From the NCBI RefSeq assembly GCF_954871325.1, contig NC_088777.1, positions 13,307,366-13,371,365 of the forward strand: 64,000 nucleotides of DNA. The letters run 5' to 3'. Made by a program: the position numbers and the translations under genes. Of the stretch, positions 1-12,190 are shown piece by piece. Under the pieces are notes generated by a model. It was not told the DNA's origin. It made no database searches and saw only the letters and a program-made list of their open reading frames with translations. Each line of letters opens with the position of its first letter. The stretch's first letter is position 1. This DNA comes from Gordionus sp. m RMFG-2023. Lineage: Eukaryota > Nematomorpha > Gordioida > Chordodea > Parachordodidae.

Positions 1-2
1 AC

Positions 3-86
3 GGAGTTATAGAAGAGTTCCATCTTGATATAACCAGTTTAATCAGAGGTGCACAGTTTGGAGGATGCCTGTTTATTCACAATTGA
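3..86 (+). CDS. Coding-looking fragment cut by the left edge
   Basis: A frame is open from base 3 to a TGA at 84-86 and gives 27 residues with a balanced, non-A+T-driven composition, including the stretch DITSLIRGAQFGGC. This differs from the lysine, isoleucine and asparagine-rich reading of random sequence here, so it may be the end of a last exon or of a transposon gene that starts outside the window. A GGTGCA donor-like site lies inside it. I do not recognise the family, and 27 residues is short enough to be chance. Confidence 0.25.
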   Translation, partial: GVIEEFHLDITSLIRGAQFGGCLFIHN

Positions 87-1719
87 GGTTAAAATATTTG
101 TGTTGGGACACAATTTACACTTACAAAAGTGTAAATATTTTGCCCATAGTTTTCTTCATTAGTGTAAATGTTTATTATTATAATCACTGAAGAAAATGTA
201 CAATTGACACAATATTCTCTATAAAATAAATTTATAATATTAATAAGTATATAAATTTATATATATTGATTGATTCAATATTAATTATATTAATAATCTT
301 GTTGACTAAAAATTTGACAACGAAAATTTAAAATAATAGGGATTTGGTGGTTGATGTGACCTAAAACTCATTATTTTATTGATAAGAGAAATTTCAATTA
401 CTTGAGCACATCACTAAGGTAAATGTAATTCATCGCACATTATATATGTTTGAGAGTAAGTTTCTCACACCTTTTAAGTTAGGGGTACTCTTAGTTCTTC
501 TAAGAGTAGAGACCACTGTTTAAGTAGATTTGTAAAATGGCAGGATTAGTACCCATACATAATTGGTTTGTCAAGGTACTATCTGCTGAATCTAATAGCA
601 ATATAAGATTTACAATCTAATTTTTGGATAGTTTAAAATTTTTCGAAAGGGGGTATTCAGTAAATTATTTTTCTGGCAGTTTTAATTTAGATAATTTAAC
701 TATAATTAAACTTTTCAATAAATAATATATTTTTTGAAGATAAGAACTCCACAAACTCATAATTGCCTACGGTATTTTGCAAAGAGTACCGAATAAACTA
801 GGAGGTGCATTTGCCTTATTTAAAGTTATAGGATACCAATAGTACTAAAACTATGAATATTCCGATTTTATAAACTTTTTATAAGTATCAATATAAAATT
901 GGTTCTTTCTAAAATATATCCTGAGGGCTTTCTATTATTTGGGCACATTATTCATTTTTTTTCAAGACTAAGGTCTAACTCCATATCTCTTAATACAAAT
1001 ATTTTAATTTTAATCTCCAGATTTATCTCTACTCAAATCTCTATAGGAGTAAAAATGGCAAAAATAATTATATTTAATTTTTAAAAGGAAAAGATGCAAA
1101 TAGGTAAAGGAAAGGGATGCCAGAAAAATAATTTAATGATATACCCCCTTAATTTAAAACTATCCATAAATTAATTGGTTTGTCTCAAGATCAAAAATAA
1201 GAGCCTGGAAGTTCTTTGTATCAAGTAATACATTAATAAGCAGGCCTTATATATTTCTTATTTTCTTTTTAATATACAATAAGATATCTATCCGAGATAT
1301 CCAAAGGTTAGCTATATTTTGATATATAAAGCTTATTTATATTTTTATTGTTTTCTGTGTCAGGGTTCCCACAAGACCAAAATAGGTTTACCAAAATCTT
1401 AACTTTTACGCTGGGTGGGGATGACCCTATTTTATTTCAACATCTATTTTGATTTAATTATATTTCTCCCTTTTTATTTTTAGGATTTCATATAAATATC
1501 TCTCAAGAAGAAAAAAAGACATCTTTTCGTTAAAAATTAAAACCTATAGTTATTTACAGTCAAAATGCTATTGTCTTATCTCCAACCCCAATATAACTAA
1601 AGTTTAGGCTGAGGTTCAGGGACAATAATTCTTGATACAATATAATTGATCGACTCTCATGCTTTAGTTATAATATTTTTAATTTTAAAAATAAATAATA
1701 GAAATTTTATAATTAAATA
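87..1719. other. A+T-rich stretch without a gene
   Basis: No coding signal is visible. Two small perfect hairpins are present: 113-136 (10-base arms around ACAA) and 486-508 (9-base arms around TTCTT). The 61-codon frame at 899-1084 is low-complexity and looks like chance. Confidence 0.5.
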
Positions 1720-1895
1720 TGAATTATGATTTTCCCATATATTTTAAGAAAATTTTAAAGTAAAGAGTAAAGTTTTGCGTTACCTTTACTTAAAAAAATA
1801 ATCGCGTTACCGTTACCACTTACCACTAGAAGAAGGTAACGAATGGAGTTCTTTTCTTAAAAAAGTAAGGCTATTATGGACGTTACTTTAGAGCA
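1720..1895. repeat. GTAACG-type dispersed repeat, copy 1
   Basis: A block with a CCCATATATTTTAAG leader and repeated GTTACC/GTAACG words recurs near 8875-9050 and 28815-28945, with a looser copy near 27225-27345. The leader and the order of the GTAAC words are shared, so this is one old dispersed family, probably the end region of a hAT-type element. No target duplication was found for this copy. Confidence 0.5.
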
Positions 1896-3954
1896 CTAAT
1901 ATTATATAATTAATATTTTTTTAAGAATTGTCTTGCTTTTTCGTTTAATTTGTAATATAAATTTAGTAATTAATATAATATTTTTCTAAGAATTTCACGT
2001 TTTTTTCATTTAGATTTTATGATTCATTGAGAATCTAAATTTAATTGGGGGCCATAATATTTTGAAGATCTAGAGGCCGAATTTTTTTGATTATAATCTT
2101 AATCTGGCCATTTTTTAAAATCGACCTGAATCGGGCTTTTTAACAATAACACTACACATGACTACGTCCCTGCGAGTATATAGAAAAGAATGAAAGGAAA
2201 AGTATATAGGAAAAGGAAATTAAAAAAAGTTAACAAAAGGAGCGGTTCTTTAAATAGCATAATTTAATAAGTAAAGGACATTTAAAATTATCTATATTTT
2301 TTTCCCACCCCAGCTTCCCCAATGGTTAGCACACAGAGCCCTCTAAAGAAGGAACGGGCAGGGGGTATAAATTAATTGCGTTTTAACTTCGAGGTATTTT
2401 AGTTAACATTCATTAATCATCCATTTTATTATTTTACACTTGATCGGGCTTTGCCAGCAAATATATCTCCTTTCTATAAAAATGCACGTTTTCTTAAAAC
2501 AGGTAGAAAAAAGTTATTCTAATTTAAAGTCCTGCACTCACAATCCTGGGTTCGGTCAAACCAAACTGTCATTCAAACTCGAACAAACGTTCTTATCAGA
2601 CTTGGTTTTGGAAATCAATTTTATAATGTAAAAGGTGAACTTTGACAAATGTTCTCCAAAATTTTAAATTAATTTGTTTTCCTAATACTCATCTCTGGAA
2701 GGGAAATTTGTGTATTTAGAATTTTTCGACTTACTTGAAAAATTAATACATTTCCCATTTTCTTTGAATCAGATCAGACAGATTTAGTTTAAGTCGAATC
2801 GGATAGGACATGTTTTTAAGAATAATATTTCGGATCGGGTCAGACTTGATCCTACGATAACTTGATTTGTTGTTTATCGGGCTGATGACGTGAAAAATAG
2901 GCTGGGACCTGATTCCGTTTACATTTATTTATTATTAATAATTATATTAATAACAATACCATAGCAATGACATTTATAAAATATTTTAGATTATAAAATA
3001 CTTATTTTGGAATTTAACATAATAATAAACATACTCTTAATTTGTATAATATGTTTTAATAAAAAAGACATTAAAAGAAGCCATTATAATAAATTTGCAT
3101 CTAACATTATGCATTTACTATATTATATATTATATATTAGAATTTATAATTATAATAATTCTATTAACCTTTCAAATATATTATATTATGCAATGTTTAA
3201 TATATAATAAAACATTAATATATTAAAATTAAATAACAAAAAACTAAATTATAATAAAATAAACCATTATATTATATACTTGTCTAAAATATGTATTATC
3301 AAGTAAAAATTTGTTTTAATTTCTTTCTAATATATGTAAAATGTAAGTAATGTTATAGGCATTATTTCTAAACTCTACCTGATGCTATAATGTAATAATA
3401 ATAACATATCTATAAATTATTTATAAATAATAAAAAGCAATTAATAATAAAGTATAACATCATAATTTTTAATTTAATACCAATTTTTTTAACAATAGCT
3501 TAAACATTTCAAAATATAATATTATGTATATAACTTCAAAAAAACCAATAAAAAATTAATTTTTCAACCTTTTCAAACTAGGAACATGAATAAATTTAAA
3601 TTTTTATTATAATAATTATAATTTATTATTAGCTATTATTATTTCTCTAACCTTTTTTGAGATATTAAAATCTAAAAAAATTAAAATTTTGGTTTTAATA
3701 TCCTCATAGTTTATTCACAATGATCGTTATATTAAAAATTATTTTCATACCAACATAATTTATATAAATTTATTTATATTATTCAAACTGATGTTATCAA
3801 ATATTAAATAAAAATTTCAGAAATAATTTATGTGACAGATAATACATTTAAAAAAATATTAATTTCTCCTTTAAAATTAAACTTAGCATATACGAAATAA
3901 TTAAACTAATTTTTGATTCGAACAAAATCATATTAAAATTTATGAAAGGTATAT
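1896..3954. other. A+T-rich intergenic DNA with a tRNA-like scrap
   Basis: Nothing coding is seen. At about 2320-2365 a GGTTAGCAC word followed by GC-rich sequence looks like an RNA polymerase III A box from a decayed tRNA-derived SINE. Bases 2760-2910 hold a worn CGGATCGGGTC/ATCGGGCTG sequence like the GC-rich ends of the local hAT MITEs. Bases 2930-3940 are almost pure A+T. Confidence 0.35.
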
Positions 3955-4417
3955 TAAAGATCTGCAAAGTTAGGCCCGGCCCGTACCCAGCCCTAATCCG
4001 GCCCAGCCTAAACGGGCTTTGGACCTGGCTCGGGCCTAATTATATTAAATAATCGGATTCGGGCTGGGCCTAATATTTTTTAAAATCAGGCCGGGCCGGG
4101 CCGGGCCTAATATTTTTTTAAAAAAATCAGGACGGGTCGGGTCGGACCCTAGAAATTTTTTAAATATATCTAAATTTATCAATTTTATATTGATTTTTTT
4201 ATGTAAATAAAAATTTTTGATTTTATTTAATGAAACTAAACGCTATATATATGTCTTTTATTTTGAGTAATTATAAAAATTAATTTCTATATTTAAATAA
4301 ATTCTGACCGGGCCGATTAATTATCTTAAAAAATTTTCGGGTTCGGGCCGTCAAAACTTTTAAAAAAAATTTAGGGCCGGGCCGGGCTTGAAAAATTAGG
4401 CCCGATGTAGATCACTA
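3955..4417. mobile_element. Non-autonomous hAT MITE with GC-rich ends
   Basis: The 463-base element starts TAAAGATCTGCA and ends ATGTAGATCACTA. It is flanked by a perfect 8-base duplication, AGGTATAT, at 3947-3954 and 4418-4425, the duplication length typical of hAT insertion. Both ends carry clustered GGCCCGG/GGGCCGG words around a very A+T-rich core with no open frame. The terminus matches the TAGAGATCTGCA ends of the elements at 52919 and 49814, so it belongs to that family. It is probably mobilised in trans. Confidence 0.85.
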
Positions 4418-4430
4418 AGGTATATTTTAT

Positions 4431-5413
4431 CAGGGATTCGAACCGAGCCCGAATCCGGAAAAACTCGGATTTTTTGAGAAATTTCCAAACCCAGCCTGAA
4501 CCTCGTTTATAAAATTTCCACAACCCCGAAGCGAACCCGGGAATTTTTTTGAACCCATGTTCAGTGAATATTGTTTAAAATCATATATTAAGATATTTGT
4601 AAAATTGTTAATACAAATATAAATAATTTAATGAGATTTTTTAAATATTTTTAATTTATTTAAATATAAACGGTACAAATCCTTAAATATTACAGATATT
4701 ACTTAATGATGATGAATAGATTTATGCTAGATAGCATTTTATTAATTTATAGATTGGGATTAAACCCATATCCACATCCATTTTATCTGATGATATTAGT
4801 TCGGATGATGAACAAGTAGAGAGGCGTGAGAAAATACTTAAAAGAGGGCCAACGATGGCAGAGAAAACTATTGGAACGATAATTATTGAATTTGGCAATT
4901 TAAAAGATTGTATAAGAAGAAATATATATTGCATTATTGGGAGTCTGCACCCTGATTTATATATTTTATCTAAATTTTTATTTGCTATTCCTGCAACCTG
5001 AATTAATTTATTATATTTTCATATAAATATATTTAATAGAGATTACCGTTGAAATAAATTCTTCACGTTTGAAATTCATTTTTCACTGCAAAGATCGAGA
5101 ATAAGCAAACCTCTCTTGGAAAATGTTATGCATACGTCTAAATAAAATTTTAAAAATTTTTGTATTTTCAAATATATTTTGCCTATAAATAAAATAAAAA
5201 TTTTATTTTTTATACTAAATTTATGACTAGTTTTTTAATTATGATTTAAATATATAATTTTTTTTTATCAATTCAAAAATTTCTAAACCCGAGCTCAACC
5301 TGGAACCGAGCCCGGGTTCATAAATATTCCCCTTAACCAACCCAAACCGAACCCACTTAATCTTTTTTTTCTACCTTGAACCAAACCTGGTTAAAATTTT
5401 TGCCGGATTCGCA
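4431..5413 (+). mobile_element. hAT transposon remnant with transposase C-terminal piece
   Basis: It starts CAGGGATTCGAACCGAGCCC directly after the duplication of the preceding MITE. Its end is worn, near GCCGGATTCGC at about 5402-5412. On the plus strand about 4780-5002 reads as a 70-codon frame ending in DLYILSKFLFAIPAT and then a stop. FAIPAT is the start of the hAT C-terminal dimerisation domain (family pattern LAIPATS, then ERxFS), so the frame stops where that domain should continue. The end sequence resembles the CAGGGATCC ends of 55072-55906. The target duplication is not clear. Confidence 0.6.
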
Positions 5414-7589
5414 TTTTTTTTGTTTTGAGGCTAAAGTATCAAAGCTACTGAATGAACTGGTCCTGGGTTTCTAACTTATTTAGAAATAATTGCTAGAGCC
5501 AATTAAGCTAATTCACTTGGGGCTATACGGCAAGGAATTAAATGGCAAATTTGGGAAATAAGAATTTGCTAGAATTATTTCATAAAATATTTTAAATGGG
5601 TTTTCTGCCTGTGAAACATACCCACTAAACCCTAATATTTTTTACCAATTATATTTGTAAAGATTTTTCTAGAGATTTGGACAACGTAATTTCTAGTGAT
5701 ACCTAAAACGCTGATGTAATTCTTGGAACAGCTAATGAGCCTATACCCTACTCACTCTCTAAGCAAGATGAATAAAAGGGACAACGGAAAATAGAGGTAG
5801 ATAGAGGATATCATAACTAATTTTGATGGTTTAAATTTCCTATTTTTGCTAAAAATATTAGGGGCCAAGTAAAAAATTTTTTTGTTTTTTTGGGGGGGGG
5901 GGGGGGGGTGGGGGTGGGGGATGGGGGCAAAATATTATATTTAGTAATGCATTATAGTCACTTAGTGAGAAATGCAAAGATTTGTATAATGCACTAATTG
6001 TCCTGAATGGGTATATGCTATTTGTACTATCTATTTTATATCTCTCGTTATTGTGAAGAGTAATTTTTAAAAATATTCATAATTTGTTTTTATCGCTTAA
6101 TCACGTTTCAATTATGATATCAATGTATCCTATCCATTACGCTAGCACCAGGTTAAAAGGGTACAGTTGCATTATCCCGAAAAAAAGTTACAATTTACAA
6201 ATAATATATTTTGAATCGGGTTATTTTAAAAATATTTATAAGTTGGGTAAGTTTATAATTACATGGATTTCATTTAGTCAACCAAATTTAAATAATTTTT
6301 CCTTATAAGTAAATGGCTATTCGATGACCGCCATAAAATGATTATATTTTATAATGGGTAAAGGAATCTTTGAAGAGGATTTGGAAACTCTAATTGAAAT
6401 TAAGGAATCTATTCAGCACATTATTTTGTTGGGCTCTGCTAAAATCCATGAGTATTTGAAATAATTATAATTAGAAACGCGACGTTTTAGAATGCTCCCT
6501 CGTTAGAGATTATTGATTTAACAACAGTCCTAACTGACTATATATAAACTTTGAGTGAAAAAATTGATAATTATTATAGTTTCAAAGAAGGAATATTATT
6601 ATTTGCAAAATGGTTCTTAAATAATTATCAATTTTTTATTATTGATTAATGTTAAAAAACCTTTTAGGATAGTTTGAAATAGATAGCCAATTTTTTTTAC
6701 TCCACGATAGAAAAAAGTAAAATGTTTTTAACAACCTGATTTTAGGCTATTTGAGTTGTAGATGAATATTTCAAAACTTTTGATAATAATTTGAAGCGAA
6801 TAGTGTCAATCTTTACTCCAAGAGGTAAAAGTAAAAATTTTTAAACAAATAAAATCTTTTTAGTCCAAAAGTTGTTTTAACTTTTTCCTCTTGTGGACTA
6901 AGAAAATGGGCACCATCAATTTAAATTACTCCAAAAGGTTTTGTAACACTAGTCTCTAACCAAAATTTTATATCCGATCTAAAGCCATATTTATTAAAAT
7001 GTTCTAAATTTTAAAAGCACTTAGACACCACCTTGCGTTAGAAATTTTAACGTCAAATAAAATATATTCATATCTTTTTATTTGCTCATATACTTGTTAA
7101 TAAAAAATTTATAAATGATTATTAGATAAAGTTGATATAATTAATTCCAAATTTATTTCCATAATGATAATTTGCAAATTATTCTTTAAATAAAATACTT
7201 GTTCCATAAACGCATTCTCTTAAATACATTTATAACCCAAATAAATGAATGGTTTATAATTCATCATGCAGCTTACAAATCCGCAGATATTACTTCCACA
7301 AAAACCTTTCCAACCTTTTTCAGATGGTGATAGAAAAAAATAAATATTTGTTAGATTTTTATCATGAAGATGTTAAAATATCTTATGATGCCTTATTAGC
7401 TGAATAACTATGAATATAAGATTAACTATGGTTGATACAGTCCAAAAAATGCTATAGATGCTTAGCATTATTTCAAACACATTTTAGATTGTATTCCCAA
7501 TGTATCAAAATGGTCATATATATATATATTAGAAACTCTTCCCATTAGTAAACTAATGAGAGAACATTCTCTTTTTTAAGAAGAATAAC
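5414..7589. other. Intergenic DNA with a G-rich tract
   Basis: No gene is supported. A 17-base G run starts at 5892 and continues as G5-T-G5-AT-G5 to 5927. The 74-codon frame at 6084-6308 has no family features. Confidence 0.5.
5892..5927 (+). repeat. G-rich tract
   Basis: G17 followed by three G5 blocks. It could form a G-quadruplex on the plus strand. It is one of eleven G or C runs of at least ten bases in the window. Confidence 0.9.
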
Positions 7590-7907
7590 AGAGCCATGCA
7601 GAGGTACCATTTGCAGGGCATAGCCCAGATTTAAAAAAAAAATTTTTTCGGCCCGGGTTTTTTAAAAAAAAATTTTCAGTCAGGCTCGGCCCGAATTTTT
7701 TAAAAATAAATTATATTTATTTTTGATTTTTTAGATAATAATGGCTATTTCAAATATTTGGTTTTAAAATATACAACTCGGCCCGGATATTTTTTTTGAA
7801 AAAATTTTCAGGCCCAGCCCGGTTGTTTTTTTTTAAAAAATTTTGGGCCCGGCCCGGGTATGTTTAAAAAAATTTACGGTCCGGCTCGGTGGCCGGGCCG
7901 GTCTCTG
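7590..7907. mobile_element. hAT-type element, CAGAGACCTGCAG family
   Basis: The left end CAGAGCCATGCAGAGGTACC matches the end at 24473 (CAGAGACCTGCAGAGGTACC). The right end GGGCCGGTCTCTG is its rough inverse. GGCCCGG words sit at both ends around an A+T-rich core with no open frame. I could not find a convincing 8-base target duplication, so the outer limits are approximate. Confidence 0.55.
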
Positions 7908-8509
7908 AAAAGCATACTTATGAAGTACAACTTCTGAGAGTAGATTGAATGATTTGAATCTTTTGAATATTCAGAGGCATTTAACGCCAAGCAAGGATAG
8001 ATAATTGAAAAATTGCTCAAAACATACAAAATACAATTATTCCTAAGAAACGTTTTGTGTATTAATTTATATTTCCAACATTTAAATTTTTTATACTTTA
8101 TATATTTTATAAAGGCTCAAAAAATTCAAATTTCAATTTTGGGTCATTTAAGTGATTCATATCTTGGTTATATTAACTTTATATTTTATAATTCACATTT
8201 ATTTTATAGATTTCAATGCCGGTTTATATGTATAATATTTTTGTAATTCACATTAATTCAAAATTGTGTATTAGAAAAGTTATTAGTCCTAATAAATTTA
8301 TGCTTAGTATTTTTAATTAACAATAATATTTCTTAAAAAAAATTTATCATCCCCCCCCCCCCCCCCCCCCCCCAGACCAAATTCCTGCGTACGCGCCTTT
8401 ATTATACATATGTTGAATTGGCGCAAAGGATGGGAAGTTTGTATTATATTTAATAAATAAAATTTTATAAGGGAATTTATTGAAAATATTTGAAAAATGA
8501 TCTTTATTT
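7908..8509. other. Intergenic DNA with a long C run
   Basis: Bases 8351-8373 are an uninterrupted run of 23 C. The rest is A+T-rich and no gene is supported. Confidence 0.5.
8351..8373 (-). repeat. C23 homopolymer
   Basis: The longest of the G/C runs. The minus strand has 23 consecutive G. The length may be imprecise in any assembly. Confidence 0.85.
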
Positions 8510-9050
8510 TCAAAATATTTTATCAGATCATCTTCACAAGAATCAATTTTTTTTATCTTTATCAGAATTTAATCTGAATTCTTATTACCTTCAGAACCCT
8601 TTTTATAATATGAGCTGCTAGACATTGAGGTAAAATATTTGAATTGACACTTACAAAGTATAGATTTCATTTTTTTATTGATATAAAAAATATTTCATTC
8701 ATACTAGGCCACAGAAATAAATAATCTTCATCTGAAGATATAAACACTTGACATATATTCTAATAATTTATAATAATAGAGAATATAAATTATAGTATAT
8801 AGAATTCAACAACCAAAATGTAATAAATAAAATAAAAAGCTTTGGTGTAAGTAAGGATCTGAATTAAAAACTAGATATTTTTTCCATATTTTTTAAGAAA
8901 AATTTAAAGTAAAGTAACGTTTTGCGTTATCGTTGGTCAAAAAAAAATAAACGTGTTACTCGTTGCCTTTTAACCAAGTAACGAATTGAGTTCTTTTTTT
9001 CAAAAAAGTAACTCCTTTAGTAGCGATGTTACATTAAAGCATTAGTTATT
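8510..9050 (-). mobile_element. Decayed element with GTAACG end
   Basis: Bases 8875-9050 are copy 2 of the GTAACG repeat. The preceding 350 bases share ordered similarity with 27380-27640 (CACAAGAATC, TTTATCAGAA and AATCATCTTCATC words in the same order). The two loci are therefore copies of one longer element, which may once have coded on the minus strand. No intact frame is left. Confidence 0.4.
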
Positions 9051-10508
9051 AGTTATTGTGTATATCATTTTAATTCTTTCAAATTTATTATTTTTTAAAA
9101 TAATTGAAAAAACCAAAGTGAAATGTCTAAAATATATTTTTTTAAAAATTTTGCTTCAAAAATTAATTTTTCTTTTTAATTAAAATTAATTTTGCTAATA
9201 TTCACAAATAGAAATTATATTTTATTTTTTTACCCACATGACAATTTGATTAGATTCTATTTTTTAAAAAATAAAATGTTTTGATTAAAAAATAGGAATA
9301 AAAATTGAAAATTAATTTTAATTTATTTGTTCAAAATTGTCGCAAATTTTGTAAATTTTATACAAAACAAAATTGACAAAATTTTAAAATTAATTTATTA
9401 TTATTATTTTTTTAAAAACCAAAATGAATTTAGTTTGTTAATAAATGATGAATGATATGAATTCTAAAAATTGATTCCCCTGATTTTAAATGATACAAAC
9501 TTAAAGATTTGTAGTAAAAATGAAAAAAAAGGAATAAACAATTAGAGGAAAAGAAAATGAAGAAAATATGTTTAATAAAATATCATCAATTTCTTCTCAA
9601 ATTTATGAAGAAATAAGAATTAAATGCATTCTAATATTTCCCAATTTATTTTATTACAATCAAGTCACAAATGATTTCTGTTTTAAATTTTATTACAATA
9701 AACATAATTATTATTAAATTTTATAGAATTCCGGATAAGGATAACTTTTGAATAGTCACACCATCAAATTAACTGTCATGGTCATAAAATTTCTTTTGTG
9801 GATCTTGTTTATTTTATGGGATGATCTTATATTGATTAATACAGTATCTCATTAATTCAAACATTTTTCTTTCTCTCCCAGTCTTCAAATCTGCCACTAA
9901 ACCATGCATTGATTTAATATAATATTTACAATTTTCTATTCTCTTCAAATCCTTCACCCTTTTCCGAGTGGTGTAAACATAAAATTAAAGGAAAGGGCAC
10001 GCTATTTCTTTAAAAAATAATAGACAGGGGTATGCAAAAATAAACAAATTTCCCTTTTAAAAAGAATTTAAATATTTTTCCATTCATTTTCATAATTTAT
10101 CTAATCAAAATATAAATTTTCTACCATATTCCTAAAAAAAAAGGAAAATCAAAACTAATTTCCTTTAAAAATAATTTTAAACTATTTTCTTTTAAATATT
10201 TTATTTTACCAAGCTCCGTTCTAACTAAGGCGTCCAAGCAATTTAGCTTAATTCAATCTTAATTGGAGGGATTAGGTTATCACTCAAACGAGCTATTTTA
10301 AAATTAACTTTGGAAAGCTTATTATCAATCAATAAAATAACTAACCAAAATCTTGTCGTTTGTAAATCAATATATTATCCTTCGTAAAAGATTAATTTTG
10401 AAATCTTATTTGAAATACTAATACTCACCGCTCAAAAATTTATATTTTTAATCATACTCTAAATCGCAACGCTAAAAAAATGAGTGTTTGACATTTAACA
10501 TTGAAGCG
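9051..10508. other. A+T-rich intergenic DNA
   Basis: I see no gene, RNA or recognisable element in this stretch. Confidence 0.4.
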
Positions 10509-10927
10509 CCAGGTCAGCAATAGGCGAGGTTTAACTCTAATGCCTATTGTTTAAAAAAATTTAGCCAGCTCGCACACCTGTCCATTTTTTTAAATTTCCT
10601 CGCCAGCCCTCACATTATCAAATTTTGTCTAACTCGCCTGGCCTGCCAAATGTTTAATAAAATTATTTTCATGGCTAGTTTGGCTCTTTATTTATTTTAT
10701 TTTATTTTAATTTTTTTTTGATTAAATTTATAAAATATGCGATATTATGAAATAAAAAAATGATTAATAAATAGAAGTTGTCCGAAAAATATTTAAATTC
10801 GCCTCCCTATTCACACCAATTCTTTACTAAATATTTAACCCAGCCCCCATTCGCCCAATTTTTAAAATCCACTTACCCAGAGAACTCGAGGGTGTGAGAG
10901 TACTAAAAATTCACTAATTGTAAACCT
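10509..10927. mobile_element. Worn copy of the TAGAGGTCTGCA hAT MITE family
   Basis: The left end (CAGGTCAGCAATAGGCGAGG) and right end (AATTGTAAACCTCTA) are degraded forms of the ends of 52919-53354. The internal word GTTTGGCTCTTTATTTATTT is shared with that element in the same place. An older insertion than its relatives: the GC-rich terminal repeats have decayed and no target duplication is readable. Limits are within about 10 bases. Confidence 0.55.
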
Positions 10928-12171
10928 CTACTCATTACACAGCTCAAGAGCTATTTTATTATATTTCAAACAAATTTATCAATAATACCACTTTTACTTT
11001 ATTTTATAGTATATACTAAAATATTTTCAACATTTATATGTAGATTTCAAGACCTAAATGAAATATTAAAATAAACCGTAAACGTACCGTAATTCATATA
11101 ATATTTTGCCCGTTGTAAACTTTATATTTATTTTTCCTATACAATAATCTATATAAATTAAATTACATCTATTTAAATTTTGAGCTGGATCTTTAATTAT
11201 AAGGCAAAAAAATTTTGGAAAAATTTGAGGATATTTGTTTGTGTTGAGTAAAATGAATTAGAAGTGAAATATATATGCTCCACTAAAAATGTATAAATTC
11301 ATTCATATTTTTTCATTTGTTTTTATAAAAATATAATAATTATTATGTTAAAATATAATATAATCCAACCCTTCCCTATAAAATAAAGAAATCGACTCTT
11401 GTAAATATGTGGTAATGATATATGGCGTTGTTCATCATATAGCAATTTGATGAATAACGACTAAATTTTATCAAAATGCAATTTGGATATTACGATATTC
11501 TCTAATTTTTAACGCTTGCGAATTCTTTAACTAATATTTTTAAAAAAATCTTACATGAAAACATATTTTATACTAAATATTTTTTCAGTTAATACATAAG
11601 CCTTACTCTAACCGTATAAAGAAATTAAGTCAAAGACAGAGGCCAAACTTTTAGGCCACACCCAACTCGAATTAAAACATACTGCCCTTTTTCAAGCCTA
11701 GCCTAAATTAAAAAAAATTCTCCACCCCTCCCTCCGGGTTTAAAAAAAAAGGAAGCTATCTAATTTATTCTATCTCTATCGTGTGATTGGTTTCAATGGA
11801 AAATACAAAATTTAAAAGCGAATAAATTTATAATAATTTATAAATCACATGATTATTTAACCGGTTAATTAATTTTAAGTTTATTTTTGAAAAATTGACC
11901 CGATCTTAGGTGTTCTTTATCATTTTTTTAGATCAGGGGCAGGGATGTGTTTTCTGATCTATAAAATCCAACCATTTTACGGCCCTATTTCCGGTTAGAC
12001 ATGATTCTGGACCCGGTTTGCAGGTAGTTTTAGAGAGAACTGTCTCAACATTGATTTTTAAGACGAGATGTGTCCCAAAGATGTTGTTCTTAGGCGGGAC
12101 TTGTTCACAGGAAGCTAATCTTGCACAAGCTACGTCTCTTCCGGAAATAAGAGGACTTGACATTGTGACAT
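10928..12171. other. Intergenic DNA with an unexplained GC-richer patch
   Basis: Bases 11930-12170 are clearly richer in G+C than their surroundings. Open frames lie on both strands (11933-12163 minus and 12018-12203 plus), but neither shows a family motif. The patch abuts a hAT-like end at 12172-12190 and may be the inside of a decayed element. Confidence 0.3.
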
Positions 12172-12190
12172 TCTATACCTGCAGGTCTCT
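12172..12190 (-). mobile_element. Solo hAT-type terminus
   Basis: The sequence read on the minus strand is CAGAGACCTGCAGGTATAG, the same terminus as at 24473. A possible partner end is CAGAGGCCAAAC at about 11638, but the flanking bases do not form a good duplication. Confidence 0.4.

Noticed and set aside
4722-4934. A 70-codon minus-strand frame
   Set aside because: It is the opposite strand of the hAT C-terminal piece, which is read on the plus strand.
8313-8513. A minus-strand frame with a polyglycine run
   Set aside because: The glycines are just the C23 homopolymer; the rest has no protein character.
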